Shown here piece after piece: positions 45,310 to 56,800 of a stretch of 64,000 nt of DNA. The stretch comes from Beaufortia kweichowensis (Eukaryota > Chordata > Actinopteri > Cypriniformes > Gastromyzontidae): positions 1,786,647 to 1,850,646 of the forward strand of contig CM032814.1 of NCBI GenBank assembly GCA_019155185.1, in the 5' to 3' direction. Position numbers and translations under genes: made by a program. Each line of letters begins with the position of its first letter. Position 1 is the first letter of the stretch. Under the pieces are notes generated by a model. It saw only the letters and a program-made list of their open reading frames with translations, was not told the DNA's origin and did no database searches.

Positions 45310-46835
45310 TCATGAAGCCACCCAAAGAATAGATATATTGGTGTCACCTTCATGGGTTATTTGATTGATTCGTCCTCGAACACAGTCCACAGAGACATAG
45401 ACAGAAGTGCCATTCTGAACATCAAAGGAAGTTCTCAGCCCCACACTGGCCCACTCGCTTCCCTCAGGCATATGCCCACCCACCTGCTGGGCCAAGGATG
45501 TGGCTAGAACTCCTTTATCTTGTCGGTAAAGGGTCAGCTTCACCACATTACAGGAGTGGATCAACTTTAGGTTGAGGGCCACACTGGCCACCCCAGTTTC
45601 AGAAAACACAAAGTTCCTCTGGGCATGTGGCTCACTTGAAGCAGCTAATCGCATCTGGTCTGTGTTTGGACTTGTCTGTCTGAAGAAAAGATGTTTATTT
45701 CTTACTGCCCCTGAGGGTAGACCTGTCCTGGAGACAGTGGCCATAAGACTAGAGGAGACAGCAGTAGGGATCCACATCAAACTCAGCATGCTAATCCCAG
45801 AGCTATCACCAAAGTAGCGGACATTACATTGAGATGGTGCAACTATCTCAAAATTGAGCCAGTCTCCACTGTCTACCTTCGTGGAGCCAGAAACGGTAAT
45901 GGAGGTGTCCCTGTAGTTGACACCAGACTTAAAAGACCTTATAACCTCCTGGTTGGTTCCATTTTGGTTAACGTAGGCAATCAATGAAAACCCCTCCCGA
46001 ACACAGGCATGACCCATGGAATAGATGGCCTGTTGGAGCACAAACTTCACAACACCACTCTCCATGAAACGCACCCCACGGCTGTCAGGGGTAAGTGCCA
46101 CTATGTAGGGGTCAGAGACGGTGGATATGCGAAAGGTTGGGCGATAGTTACTGTGATAGTGGGCTGCTGTGGACATCTGAGCAGTCATGGCCACAGCGCC
46201 GGTGTCATGAGATAGCCAAAGCAGACTGAATGAGGACCCTCCAAGCTCATACACTTGCAGATCTTTACTTTGGTTGCAGTGTTGGTTGGGACTCTTTAGG
46301 ACAAGTGCCAGAGTATGATTGGGCTCCACCTCAACGGCAGCACTTACAGTCACACCCTGGAAGAACTTCCTCTCTGGTTGCTCTATTCGCACCCCACTCA
46401 GGTCATGACCCTCCTCTTCAGTACCGTTTAGCCGCATCCCAACTTGGAGGAAGTTCCTGCAACTGTGCTTTAGAGCAAAGTTGTAGTCTGTCCAGACAAG
46501 TCCATGTAGTTGGAAGGTAAGATAATCATCATGGTTGTTCAGTAGATTGTTTCTTTCTTTGCCATGGATATTGAGTTGTAACCCTGGATAGATGGACATA
46601 CCCTTTGATTTTGTTGGTGGTATGGCAATGGAAGCAGCCCAAGATCGAGAGAGCGTGTTCTCAGATACGGTTCCGCAAACAGCATCACTGATGGAAGTGC
46701 AGGGAATTGCAACAGGCTCGCCATCACAGTCCGAGCAAGCCTGGCACTCCTGAAGTTCCTGATTGTAGAAGTAGTCAGGACCACATAGCCCTGCAGTAAT
46801 CTCCCTCTCAGACACACCCAGACAACGGAATCCTC
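45310..46835 (-). CDS. last coding exon of the novel gene: second cysteine-rich module and three beta-sandwich repeats
   Basis: The 1,526-base exon finishes the EGF-like module, adds a cysteine-rich stretch (CQACSDCDGEPVAIPC to DAVC, residues to 455) and then three repeats of about 100-130 residues. Each repeat has a pair of cysteines (527/588, 689/738, 840/886) followed 18-20 residues on by a Trp in LLW, LMW or ILW at 606-608, 754-756 and 904-906. Strand-like features such as VDSGDWLNFEI followed by YFGDSSGISMLSLMW resemble the last strands of C1q/TNF-type domains. The TGA is at 45310-45312. Confidence 0.85.
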
Positions 46836-49674
46836 CTGATCAACAAAAGACAGAAACTTTGTGAATCCCAAAAGATTACTCTAGAAGACACATTTTGGAA
46901 TAACATCATTTTTTTCTTACCTGGGGTATTGAGACATTTTACTCGCTCTCCACACAGGCTTGGTGATTCCAAGCATTCATCCCTGTCCTGTTGATAGATA
47001 TTTGTTACTCAGCAGATTGCTAAAAAATGATCAATCATCAATTTCTCACATATTGCATGCATAATGCAATTGTGGCCACACTGTCACCTGACACATCCTA
47101 TCAGCGGTGAGGGAGCACTGCGACACTAGAAAGAATCCAGGGGGACACATGGTGCACGTTTCACATTGGGGTGGATCCTTTTGGAAATCACAGTATTCCT
47201 CGGGTCCACAAGGATTTTGGCAGCTTAGCAACGGGTTTCCGGCATCTCCGACCACGTCCATCACTTTAGCGTCCATGTCCATTTTATGCACAGCATAGGA
47301 TTTTTGCAGGTGGCTGCGAGCCTGGTTCTGAAGCCCAGCCAAGTGGCTTTCAAAATAACTCTGAAGTTCTCCCTGAAGGCCTTGGAAAGAAACTTGTTTG
47401 ACAGTTTCAGAAAGCAGACCATACTGAGCCTTCACAATATCCATCTGCTCGTACATGCGCCGCTGCTGGTCGAGAATCTCACGCTGCTGGGAGAGAAGCG
47501 CCCCCTGCTGTTCCACCAGTCTCTGCTGCAGATCACGAATCACCACCTGCTGAGCTCTCAAGGTCTCCACTAACTTCTCTTGACCCTTTGTCAGCTGTAG
47601 ATGTAGGATAAGTGCATCCTCTGCTGGCACCTCATTTTCTCCTGCAAAGGGGAAAAATTACTTTTGAGCTTTACATTTCATGTTTTCTTTAGTAGAAAAG
47701 AAATGCTTTATAGGCCAAGTATGCCTGAGCATACAAGGAATTCGTTTCTGGTTTGAAGTGTTCCAACAGTGCTCATTCACACATACAGGCACCACACATC
47801 AATGCTGTACTGAAACAAGACATAGACTGATGAAAAGATTACTACAGTTACACAAACATGATTCTAGTTACTGAACTAAACACATACAATAGAGCACATT
47901 AATATCCTAACAACTTTATTAAAATGATTCTAAGAAGGATATCTGGGTAACTCATTTGCAATAAGCATTATAAATAACTAAGATAATAAATAATGAGATA
48001 CAAACTTAAAGGGGTAATTCACCCAAAATGAAAAATCTTTCATCATTTACTCATACCCCATGTCATTACAAACCTGTATAACTTCCAAAAGAAGACAATA
48101 TGAAGAATGTAGGTAACCAAACAACATTCACCCTCATAGACTTCAACTGTATGAATGCCACTGAGACATTTCTCAAAATATGTTTTTTGTGTTTTACAGG
48201 AAAAAAAGTCACAAACAGGTTTTAAACAATATAAGGGAGAATAAATGATGGCAATGTTTACAGGAAATTATTATTCAGACCATTACTGCTTTGAAGTTAC
48301 AGCACAGCATTGTGATGGTCAAAGTAATTTTATCACATCTTATTTAAAACCAAGTGCTATTTTCTTCCATTCTTATGCTAGGAATATTTAAGTGGTATGG
48401 AAATGGATCAAAGTAAACTGAAATTTTTAGACAGTTGACTGCCAGCGGTTCTCTACAACCCCAGCCAAAGCAGATGTGTATGGTTGCGATAATAGTTCTC
48501 GGGCCAGCAGTCAATTTCCTTTATTTTTTGATGTATGGAAATTTCAGTACTGAAGGCTGATAGTTTGTGTACACTCTCCACCCTGTTGTGTGCATCTCAG
48601 ATGTCTGTTAAAGGGCAATGAAAAATTTCCCTGTGATGGTAAATGTTGCACACAAGCAATAACAGCTCTATGCCATTCTCATTCCCATTTAACATTTTTC
48701 TACTTATGTGCAAGGAAAACAACAACAGTCTGGTTAATTTGCACAATATAAATCATACAAGAACATTTGATTATTAGAAAACATCCCCACAACTAACGTC
48801 ACTGGCGAGAGTGCAAATCATACGAGATCTTACGAATTAGCAACCTTATAAAATATGAATGAATCTTGTGAAATTGTGTTGATATGTTCATGATGGACCT
48901 GCAGAAGACTTGCATAATTGTCATAATTATAAAACGAAACAAATTAAATGAAGTGAAATGAGAAACAAAATGTTACTTGCATGTGTTTTTCAAATTATTG
49001 TTGGTAGTCTACTCTAGAGGTGTTACAGCAGTTTTGAAACTCAATACTCTTTTTGAAGTGCAGAACAGCTGGAATCACTGCTGTAATTCACCTGGTTTGA
49101 TGTCACAAGTAAGTTGCACTCCCAAAGGAGCTCCAAACTCTGATGCAGGATATCCAATGTCCGGAAATTCCCCCAGAAACTGTGCTGCTCTGTCTGCCAC
49201 ATGCATGAGGGGAGGCTGGCTGGTCCCGGGCACGCACCCGTCTCCCACGCACGGTCTCGATCGTGTCTTCGCTCTTACCTTGAGAGGTAAACGGCACTCG
49301 ATTCCTTTACATTCTCTGGTGTCGTTAATAACTTGCTGTGCTGCTCTTTGAGGGGAGACGCAGTCGGCGCACACAGACCCAACAACTCCAGCGACGCGCG
49401 TCTGGATGTTTTCCCTTGTCGGGTCTCCAGACCGCCCGCGGTGCGATGAAAGCGTTGCGTGGGGTTCAGAATGAGAGCTGGTGTGGGAATGATGTTGATT
49501 TATTGATCTGCTCTGTGTTGTCGGATTATATTGCCGTGTTGGTCTGGAGGATCTCCCCACCGGACAGTGCGATCCAGCGCAGGGTTTGGCGTCTCCAGTG
49601 TCCCCCGAGCGCGCAGAGCTGAACGCGCATACAACATAAACCAGCAGCAACAGCGTCCTTATTGATGATGGCAT
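45310..49674 (-). CDS. unrecognised secreted protein: coiled coil, TNFR-like and EGF-like modules, three C1q/TNF-like repeats
   Basis: Four coding exons on the minus strand, in transcript order: 49674-49092, 47641-47088, 46987-46921 and 46835-45310. Together they make 2,730 bases, 909 residues plus TGA, and phases agree at every junction (1, 0, 1). Residues 1 to about 22 are a signal peptide (LLLLVYVVCAFSS). Residues 23-195 are a low-complexity Ser/His/Arg-rich linker with Cys pairs. About 200-315 is a Gln-rich coiled coil. 334-379 is a TNFR-type cysteine-rich module, 380-406 EGF-like, 419-455 a second cysteine-rich module. About 483-909 are three tandem beta-rich repeats. No transmembrane helix follows, so it should be secreted and probably oligomeric. 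I do not recognise the gene. It lies between gad2 and apbb1ip in opposite orientation. Confidence 0.88.
46921..46987 (-). CDS. third coding exon of the novel gene: EGF-like module
   Basis: This 67-base exon encodes DRDECLESPSLCGERVKCLN then TP and splices in phase 1 to GGFRC. The D-x-D/N-E-C start and C-x4-5-C-x5-C-x-N-T-x-G-G-F-x-C layout is that of a calcium-binding EGF-like domain, truncated to about four cysteines before merging into the next cysteine-rich module. It is too short to be found from an open-frame scan alone. Confidence 0.82.
47088..47641 (-). CDS. second coding exon of the novel gene: coiled coil plus cysteine-rich module
   Basis: It opens ENEVPAEDALILHLQLTKGQ and continues in heptads rich in Gln, Leu and Arg (QQRLVEQQGALLSQQREILD), then ends in a cysteine-rich module. 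That module, CGPEEYCDF through CETCTMCPPGFFLVSQC and CSLTADRMC, has the C-x2-C-x2-C and final R-x-C pattern of TNF-receptor cysteine-rich domains. A trimeric or dimeric coiled coil next to a receptor-type module suggests an oligomeric extracellular protein. Exon ends CAG|gtgaca. Confidence 0.85.
47642..49091. repeat. intron 2 of the novel gene, with a MITE copy at 48,013-48,250
   Basis: Within this intron, 48,013-48,250 starts GGGGTAATTCACCCAAAATG, carries CATGTCATTACAAACCTGTA and ends with a GTCACAAACAGGTTTTAAAC arm, so it is an imperfect palindrome. It belongs to the family at 34,180-34,440 and 32,339-32,400. The rest is AT-rich and featureless. Confidence 0.6.
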
Positions 49675-49693
49675 TGTTTGATCATTTAACCAC
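49092..49693 (-). CDS. first coding exon of the novel gene: signal peptide and linker
   Basis: On the minus strand the acceptor TTTAG ends at 49694, so the exon starts at 49693 with 19 untranslated bases before the ATG at 49674. I chose that ATG rather than one upstream because the acceptor cuts the longer frame and a good hydrophobic signal peptide follows at once. The linker has a CAGSHCPVG and a CKGIECRLP / CVGDGCVPG set of C-x(4)-C pairs, suggesting short disulphide loops repeated three times. The donor is CCAG|gtgaat at 49092/49091. Confidence 0.85.
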
Positions 49694-49902
49694 CTAAATA
49701 AAGAGGAAAAACAATTACGACGCATACAAACAAAAATAACACAAAATAGAAAATAGTGCCCATTCATGTGCTGCGAGTTTGTGCAATTCAAGTTACACAC
49801 TTACAAAAGCACGCTCACGTTAAACGTGCAGTCTTTAGAAATGATCAAAATGTTTTGATTTGATCTTGTTTCATACATTTTTAAATAGTGAGATTGTTTT
49901 AC

Positions 49903-50030
49903 CTGTAGCTGTCTTCTGGAATGTCAGTGTAAATATAAACAGCAGGAGGTGAGCATCTCTAGCCTACTGAAGTGTGTGCTGCTGTGGGTGTGAGACGCAC
50001 TGAACACTTCTCAAGGAGGATGTCATTGGT
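49903..50030 (-). promoter_or_regulatory. candidate non-coding first exon and promoter of the novel gene
   Basis: On the minus strand a good donor CAG|gtaaaac ends a candidate exon at 49903, pairing with the acceptor at 49694. Upstream on that strand are a TTTATATTTA stretch (49930-49940) and a CCAAT box (50024-50028). The TATA-like stretch is too near the donor to position transcription in the usual way, so the start is more likely set from the CCAAT side. No transcript evidence. Confidence 0.45.
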
Positions 50031-53000
50031 TGTGTCTCAAAACCTACTGAGATCCCTACCTAGACAATATTTTTTTAGTTTTACTTGAAGTACAAACAAT
50101 TTCATAGCCCAGAAAGCTATATTCCCAACAAATTGCACATGCACAGATGATGGCTAGAAATGCTACACTTGAAAAAAAATAAATGTTTGGACTTTTTGTC
50201 AGGATGTATGGTTCTACAAAGAACCTCTAATATCCACATAAGGGTTCTTCGTAGTGGAAAAGTTACAGACTAAGGTAAGAAAGAAATGGTTCTCTTAAGA
50301 ACCTTTGATTAAGAGGTTTTTTATGGTAATAAAAATGATCATCACTGCAAAGATCTCTTTGCAAAACCATAATTTTTACAGAGTGTACATGCAAATAATT
50401 CCCCAAAAGGCTCCATATGACATAGTAGCCTACTGTCTGAAAATGTTGCATGTGTACATATGATGCCCAAAATGCTTTACATGTGCTCATGATGTCCAAA
50501 GTTTCCAAAGGCACATATGAATCCTGACACATTGTGCACATCTAATTTATAGTGTCCAGTTTTGATGTCTGTAATACCTAAAACAGTTTTATTTCAACAT
50601 CCTTTGTACAATATGATGCTCAGGATCACAGTATGCACACACACTGTACATGCATTTGATGCTCCAAACTGTTGCAGGCACTTATAATACTTGTGTAAAT
50701 GCCAACAATGTCTAAAAATGACACAATATAACTTCCCAAAATCACAGTACATGCTTTTATCCCATGAAAAACAGTCTAGTTAGGGAGCTCACTATGTCTT
50801 ACAGCACAGCCAGTATGTGGCATTCCAAAGACTTAATTAGCATCAGGTTTCCCCAGTCTGCCATTAACCCTTCACATACCCTTTCTCTCATCTGTTTTCC
50901 TCCTTTGATGTTTAATTTCCCCTCGTCTTTTGGTGCGTAGTGTAGAGTGTGCAGTCTAGACACTTTAACATTTTGTTTTGCATATTCATGACACATTTCC
51001 CAACATACCAGGTTACACATAAGGAGCTATTACTGAGACGTGCAGTCCAGACAAAAAAGACATTTTGTCTGGGATTTTTGCCAACCTTTTTCCCCACATT
51101 CTATTTTCAAGTTACATTTATCATGCAGTGGAGCTATTGCAGATAGACAGGAATTCTGTGGTTACAGTGGAAGTTTTTAAAAGAGTTCTCCTCATTGGTA
51201 TTAGAAGATTGTGTTATGACTATATGTCACTATTGTTTGTTGCTTTGTCAAGTTTTTTAGGATAGACAAGCTTTTGATTGTTTAAACAGCTGTTGTTGGT
51301 CATTCAGATGCTGTCACGCAGAAGAAAAAAAAAAGTCCTAAAGGGTCAAAGTTTATTTGCTAGAGTTCAGCCGGCCACACATTTGTGTCAGAGACCTTTA
51401 GAGACACAGGAATTCAGGGCTCTTGATGGCTAAAGTGCTTTTATTTATGTGTACATGACTGCACAATTAACTGGAATACATCTGTGTTTGTTGATCAAAG
51501 CAAATATTTCACAGTGAGAATGAGCTTTCTTTCAGTGGCATGTAGACGAAAATCCTGCCTGGATTATTATTTTCAATTCTTAGTATTTTGTCATTCAGTT
51601 TGTGAGTGTGTGACATCTTGCGTAAGTTTAATCATGTCAAAAGATAATTTCCTACTAAAATGGACAGACAAGTGCTCTACCAAACATCATTAGTTCTCAA
51701 GAGAAGTGTTTATTATACATTTAAATTACAGCTGTGGTGAATGAGCACAGGATGAAGAATGTTAATATACCAGTCTGATCTCTCTTAACTTACAGATTTT
51801 GTAAATGTGATGTCATTGGTTTAAAGTTTGACTGATTTTCTTGCTGGGTGGAAATGCTGACACTGGCTTTACTGACTTTATTGCTATTTATGTAGATAAA
51901 AATGATTATACTGTATTATTGAGCTGTTTTCTGCAGATGGTAGCTTTTTGTCGACAAACTATTTTGTCTCGGCCACACATAAATGTTTCCATTTGGCCCA
52001 CTTGAGGAAGTTGAATAGCCCTGTCCTACAGTATTCTCATACATAATCTCATCTCACACATTTTTCTCATCTGATTTCAGCAGGTGGTGCTATTGTATTC
52101 CTGAACATGCACACATGCAAACACGCACACACGCTTAAAAAAATAATGGTGTAACTATCTTTGTAGGCTTTACCACTGTAAAATGCAATTTGACTCACTA
52201 AGACACTTTAATAAGGCAAAAATTTGTGAAAAGGTGTTTTTGTCGTTATATGAACGATCAGAGTGTTTGGCAGTGTTGTGAAGTGTGAAACTATGTAAAA
52301 AGCAGAATAATGAGTCACCTGAGGACTAATGGTTTTTAAAGGCTGTATCTCTTCACACCTCACCATATGGACTTTTGGTGTCATTTGAGACTGTACTTTC
52401 TTTGCAAAGTACTGAAGTACATCTGTTCACTGTCAGACCAGGCAGTGACCCTGTTATGAGCTAAGCTATCACTTTCTGCCAAATCTGCTCACCTTTAAAG
52501 CTGTTTATACAAGTCCACTTTCATTTACTGCTAATAAATGTATTCTTGGAGCGTAACTGAGGTCATATTGCAGTTAGATGAACATGTGTCTTTGGGATTG
52601 GAGTCAGACAGTCAATGAGAACAAACTAATATTGAACAGTTTATTCCAATGGAAACCACACAGATCTAAGCCAGAACTTTCTGTTCGGCTGATATCTCAT
52701 CGGCCTTGAAGGATGTCCAACATGTTAACAGATGAATTGTGATTTTTTTCACTTATGCACATTTGTGCAGTTATTTAATAAAAACATATATGCAGTTTTT
52801 TAGAGTTCATATAGCTCAAACGGTAATGCCTTGTAAGTTAATATAAAGCATCTGTAAAGCAACATACAGTAAATGTAAATGTAACTTTATCTGTAGAGAC
52901 AAAAACAGCTGGTGGTGTTATTATGTTCAGGATTACAGGTCTTAAACATTTTGTGTTTGTGTTTCACAGTGTGACACTTCATCTAAGACGGGTGGTCTGT

Positions 53001-53640
53001 TTCTCCTACAGGAGCTTTTGAGGAAAAATTTGAAGCAGTTAATTGCTTGCAAATGGGGAGATTTTCCTCCCTGGCATGTTAGCAAGAGTGTAAAGTTTGG
53101 GTGGGTCAGCTAAAATCATTCGGAGGAATTAGTTACAGTCTTGAATGTCATATGCACTTGACTCAATGTTAGATCACATTATACAATGTGCTGACATTGA
53201 CTTGAACTATACACAAAAAAAATAAAATGTGTATTTTTTTATACTTGGCTATATCTGAAAGGTAATATACCATCAAATTACCAAACAAATAAGTGAAATA
53301 ATAACTGTTTGTTTTTGTATTCATAGTTACACTCGACCTGAGCTTGTTTATAACCAGAACATGAATTGAAAGACTGCATTACGATTGACATTATTACCTC
53401 TTTTTGGATTTTGATGCATAGTTGTTTATATAAAAAATAAATATTCATAAATGTTGAATATGAGAACAATAAACAATAGTATTATTTTAGGCTGAAATGT
53501 TACTAACTAGCAGACATGTGCAAGAAGATTATTGATTAACAAAGACTGATTAATTATTAACCAATAGGTAAGGAGAAATTATAAACTAGCTCTGGTCGAC
53601 ATGTCATATACGTGTAATCTCAGCTGTGAACTTCAGCAGC
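50031..53640. other. intergenic DNA between the novel gene and apbb1ip
   Basis: About 50,130-50,760 holds loose repeats of a phrase near CACATG(C/T)(A)CATATGATG(C/T)CCAAA, a degenerate tandem array. At 52,795-52,885 there is a degraded SINE: a tRNA-like head (TATAGCTCAAACGGTAATGCC) and a tail TAAATGTAAATGTAAC. The remainder is mixed or AT-rich, with no gene recognised. Positions 52,970-53,120 are repeat-free and might be regulatory. Confidence 0.5.
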
Positions 53641-53869
53641 GTTGTGTTTTCAGCGTCTGCTGGAATGCAGAGAACAGGTTGAGACCTGAACTTCCGCGTG
53701 TGGCAGGAAGTAAGAGAAGTGTCAGTGAGTAACATTCAGCTCTCTGACTCGACACCCTGCTGCATGAGGGTTGGGTGGTGTCCACCGTTTAACAGGAAAG
53801 AGAAGCTTTTTACACAAAACCTATTTATGACCATATCACCTAGTAATTAAACCTGCCAGATAGATCAAG
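53640..53869 (+). promoter_or_regulatory. apbb1ip: candidate apbb1ip promoter and non-coding first exon
   Basis: A CpG-containing stretch includes ACTTCCG (53690-53696), GTGTGGC directly followed by AGGAAGT (53698-53711) and a strong donor AAG|gtaagt at 53869/53870. The adjoining RUNX-like and ETS-like cores fit a gene expressed in blood cells, as APBB1IP is. The apbb1ip ATG is 4 kb downstream and its exon begins exactly at the ATG, so an upstream non-coding exon is required. The start of this exon is not known. Confidence 0.55.
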
Positions 53870-56800
53870 GTAAGTAATGTTTTTACTCAGGCGGACAGAT
53901 TGAGAGATGTTTGGTAGAACGAGGTTCAACATGTTGGTTAAATATACTTAAAACTGAGTACAACTGACAGTATATTGAGCAAGTAACATGATTTTTTTGT
54001 AGTGTAGTGTTTTGTGTCGTGTGGTACCTCTTGTCTTGTTGTATCTGTATTTATCTGTACTAATGTTATTTCAATGTTTCTTGAGCGTTAGTGTCAAGAC
54101 CAAGAAATATGAAGATATACAGATTTGTTTGTGATGAGTTATTTCAATGATTTGTACATAAAATGGCATATGAATAATTTCTCAGCATCTTTTCTTTGTA
54201 CATGGTGAAATGATTGCATGTTTTCCTGTGTCTGGCCGGATGTAATAGTGTTTATATGCTATCATTAAACAAACACAGCAAACGCAACATATACAAACAC
54301 CACACCTAGTTCATATCAGCCTGAAATTATGTTCACTACATGTTCAGACTCTAAACAGTCTGATTTTAAGGCTTGTTCTATAGCAGATTTTTAAGATTTT
54401 TGGCCTTTGATAATAATAATAATAATTATACTGATAATAAATGTCCCTGATCCTATTGTGGGATCTAAAGTCATGATACAGATCTTTTAACAATGTTTTT
54501 TTTTCAATTGGATATTTAGTTTCATTCACATGAAATGGTAAAAGAAAAATGATTTGTGATTGCCATTTTACTTTTATAATTGTTAATTGCTTCAATAAAT
54601 TAACAGTAGATCTACCAACGTGTAACTTTTGGCATTAAGGCCCATTCACCCCAAGAAAGATTATAAGTATAATGATAACTATCAAGATAAAGTTGTTCAA
54701 AATTTGACAGTATAGCAGAGAAACGATATTGCTGGATCACTTACAGAGTGATTTTTTCCATCTCATTAAGGATAAAACATTGACAGCAAATCAAAATCCT
54801 TTGTGAAACTGCTGCACATGATCTTACACCAAACATAACATTATTGTCTGTTGGCGTGGACGCTATTATAGTTATTGTTATTGGTGTAAAGGGGCTAGTT
54901 TTACTCGCCCAAAACTAAATTACAACACTAACTGTCAACCAATAACTGTCTAACTTAACACATGTGCTCATGGTCCTCTAAGCAAACAGTCATTTGTGCT
55001 GAAGTTAAGTGTTTCTGGTTTGTTATGAGGTGTTTTGGTTAAACCTTATGAGCCCTGGCAGCACAATGTTTCCCTTCAGAAACACAGAAAGCGATTCTAC
55101 ATCTAGATCCCACCTCTCTTTGCGTATACATTGTTTTAGGCTTATTAAATCTAAGCAGGCAGTCTTATGCCACACTCGCTTATGATCAAGAGGTTTTGTA
55201 TTTCAAGCATAACATCTTAGAGGTTTAAGTATACCAGAACTGTGACAGAAATCATGAAGAGAAACACCAGATGAAATAAAAACCCTCTGCACAAGTGTTT
55301 GATGAAGAAACAAACAGCAAACTGTTTCTCTATCAGGTTACCCTAAAGTCAACAGTCTGTCTGCATCTCTAATGACTGTTTTCTTCAGACTAAAATAACT
55401 ACCAAGGAATGATAGCATCTCACTGACTTTTCAAAACATTACTGCAACAACATTAGCTGTGAGGCTATACAGAAAATTGTGAAAATTAACTTTTGAACCG
55501 TTTTTTCTGCTTAGTATTTCCTGTATGATAAAATGCTGCAAAATACAGGGAGATGTGTTTAGATGTTATAGACTCACAGACTGGATCTTGCAGAGCATTA
55601 CCAATTTTTTAAGCTGAGGAAATAGCTGGACAATCTTTAAAAGACACAGCAAACATGGCAACCCCCTAGCAATGCCTTAGCAACCGCATACTGCAACTAT
55701 GCCTTCGCAACCACATTCATGATGCATGATGCAAAACTGTGAACAACATCAACAAAAAATGATTTTCTGCACAGTTTGTATAGCGGATTATATGCATACT
55801 ATACAAATCGTATTAAATGTGGTTGAAATGCCATGTGTGTGTGCAGTTCTTTGTTAAATTAAACCATCTGGACAACAACATCACAAATGACATTTAAAAC
55901 CCAAACACCCTTTTCTAATAATAAAATGTAGTCTGTTTTAGTTTAAATATAAATTTGCCAATTGTACAAGTCTTACAACTTTTCTGTTGAGAATTGACCT
56001 TTTCATTAACAAAATTCAGCGCTGTCAGAGTCAGACAATAACAGTTACCCGCATACAATAAGACTTGATTACAGTTTGACAAAATTGCTTTCTCAAAATT
56101 TAATTCAGAACATATGCATTTGAGAAACAAATGGAAACACTGAGCTAACTTCTTTTCCAGACCTTATCAAAACAAATTACAATCATTTTTGAAGTAGGAA
56201 AGAGTTGTGCAGTGGCTTTACCCTTCTTGTCAAAAACCTGTCAAAAATATAAAGATCTGAAAGGAGCAAACAAAACTGGTAGTCAACAAATGCATGATTT
56301 TATTCTCTCTGTTGAAATGCATCATATGCGTCTTAATGCAATACTTGTATGGTAATGTGAATGTACTGATACTATGACACATAGTCAGTCGTTCTGAAGA
56401 TACAGATAAGATGAATTGTGTTGAGATGGTTGCAGAGAGATAGAATGTGTCATCTGTTTCCTGTTGGAAACTTTGATGCTTTCAACATCAAGTCAGGGGA
56501 AGTTGCTGTAACCACTTCCCTATGTGGAGCTCCACACAATCTCTCCTCTGATTGGATGTACGGCTGTGTGTCTGTGCCTGCATGTAAAAAACGCTGTATT
56601 GTTTGTACTCACAGGTGCTTCTGGTGGAGAGCCAGTCGGTTTGGCTTGATATAGTGTATGACCCAATTGCAAACGTACAGTCTGGAGATTGAAGTTGTGG
56701 AACAGAAACCAAAACTAGATTTTTGTATATTTTCAGCTGTATGTTTTGAATGGTTGCTACAGCTTTGTTATTGCTGTTAGGGTTACTTGTTTGGCAATTT

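Noticed and set aside
45572..47573. Plus-strand frames opposite the novel gene
   Set aside because: No motifs and no splice support; shadows of the minus-strand coding exons.
49675..49800. Upstream start of the novel gene at 49800 (minus)
   Set aside because: A good acceptor at 49694 lies between that start and the signal peptide, so the upstream part is intronic.
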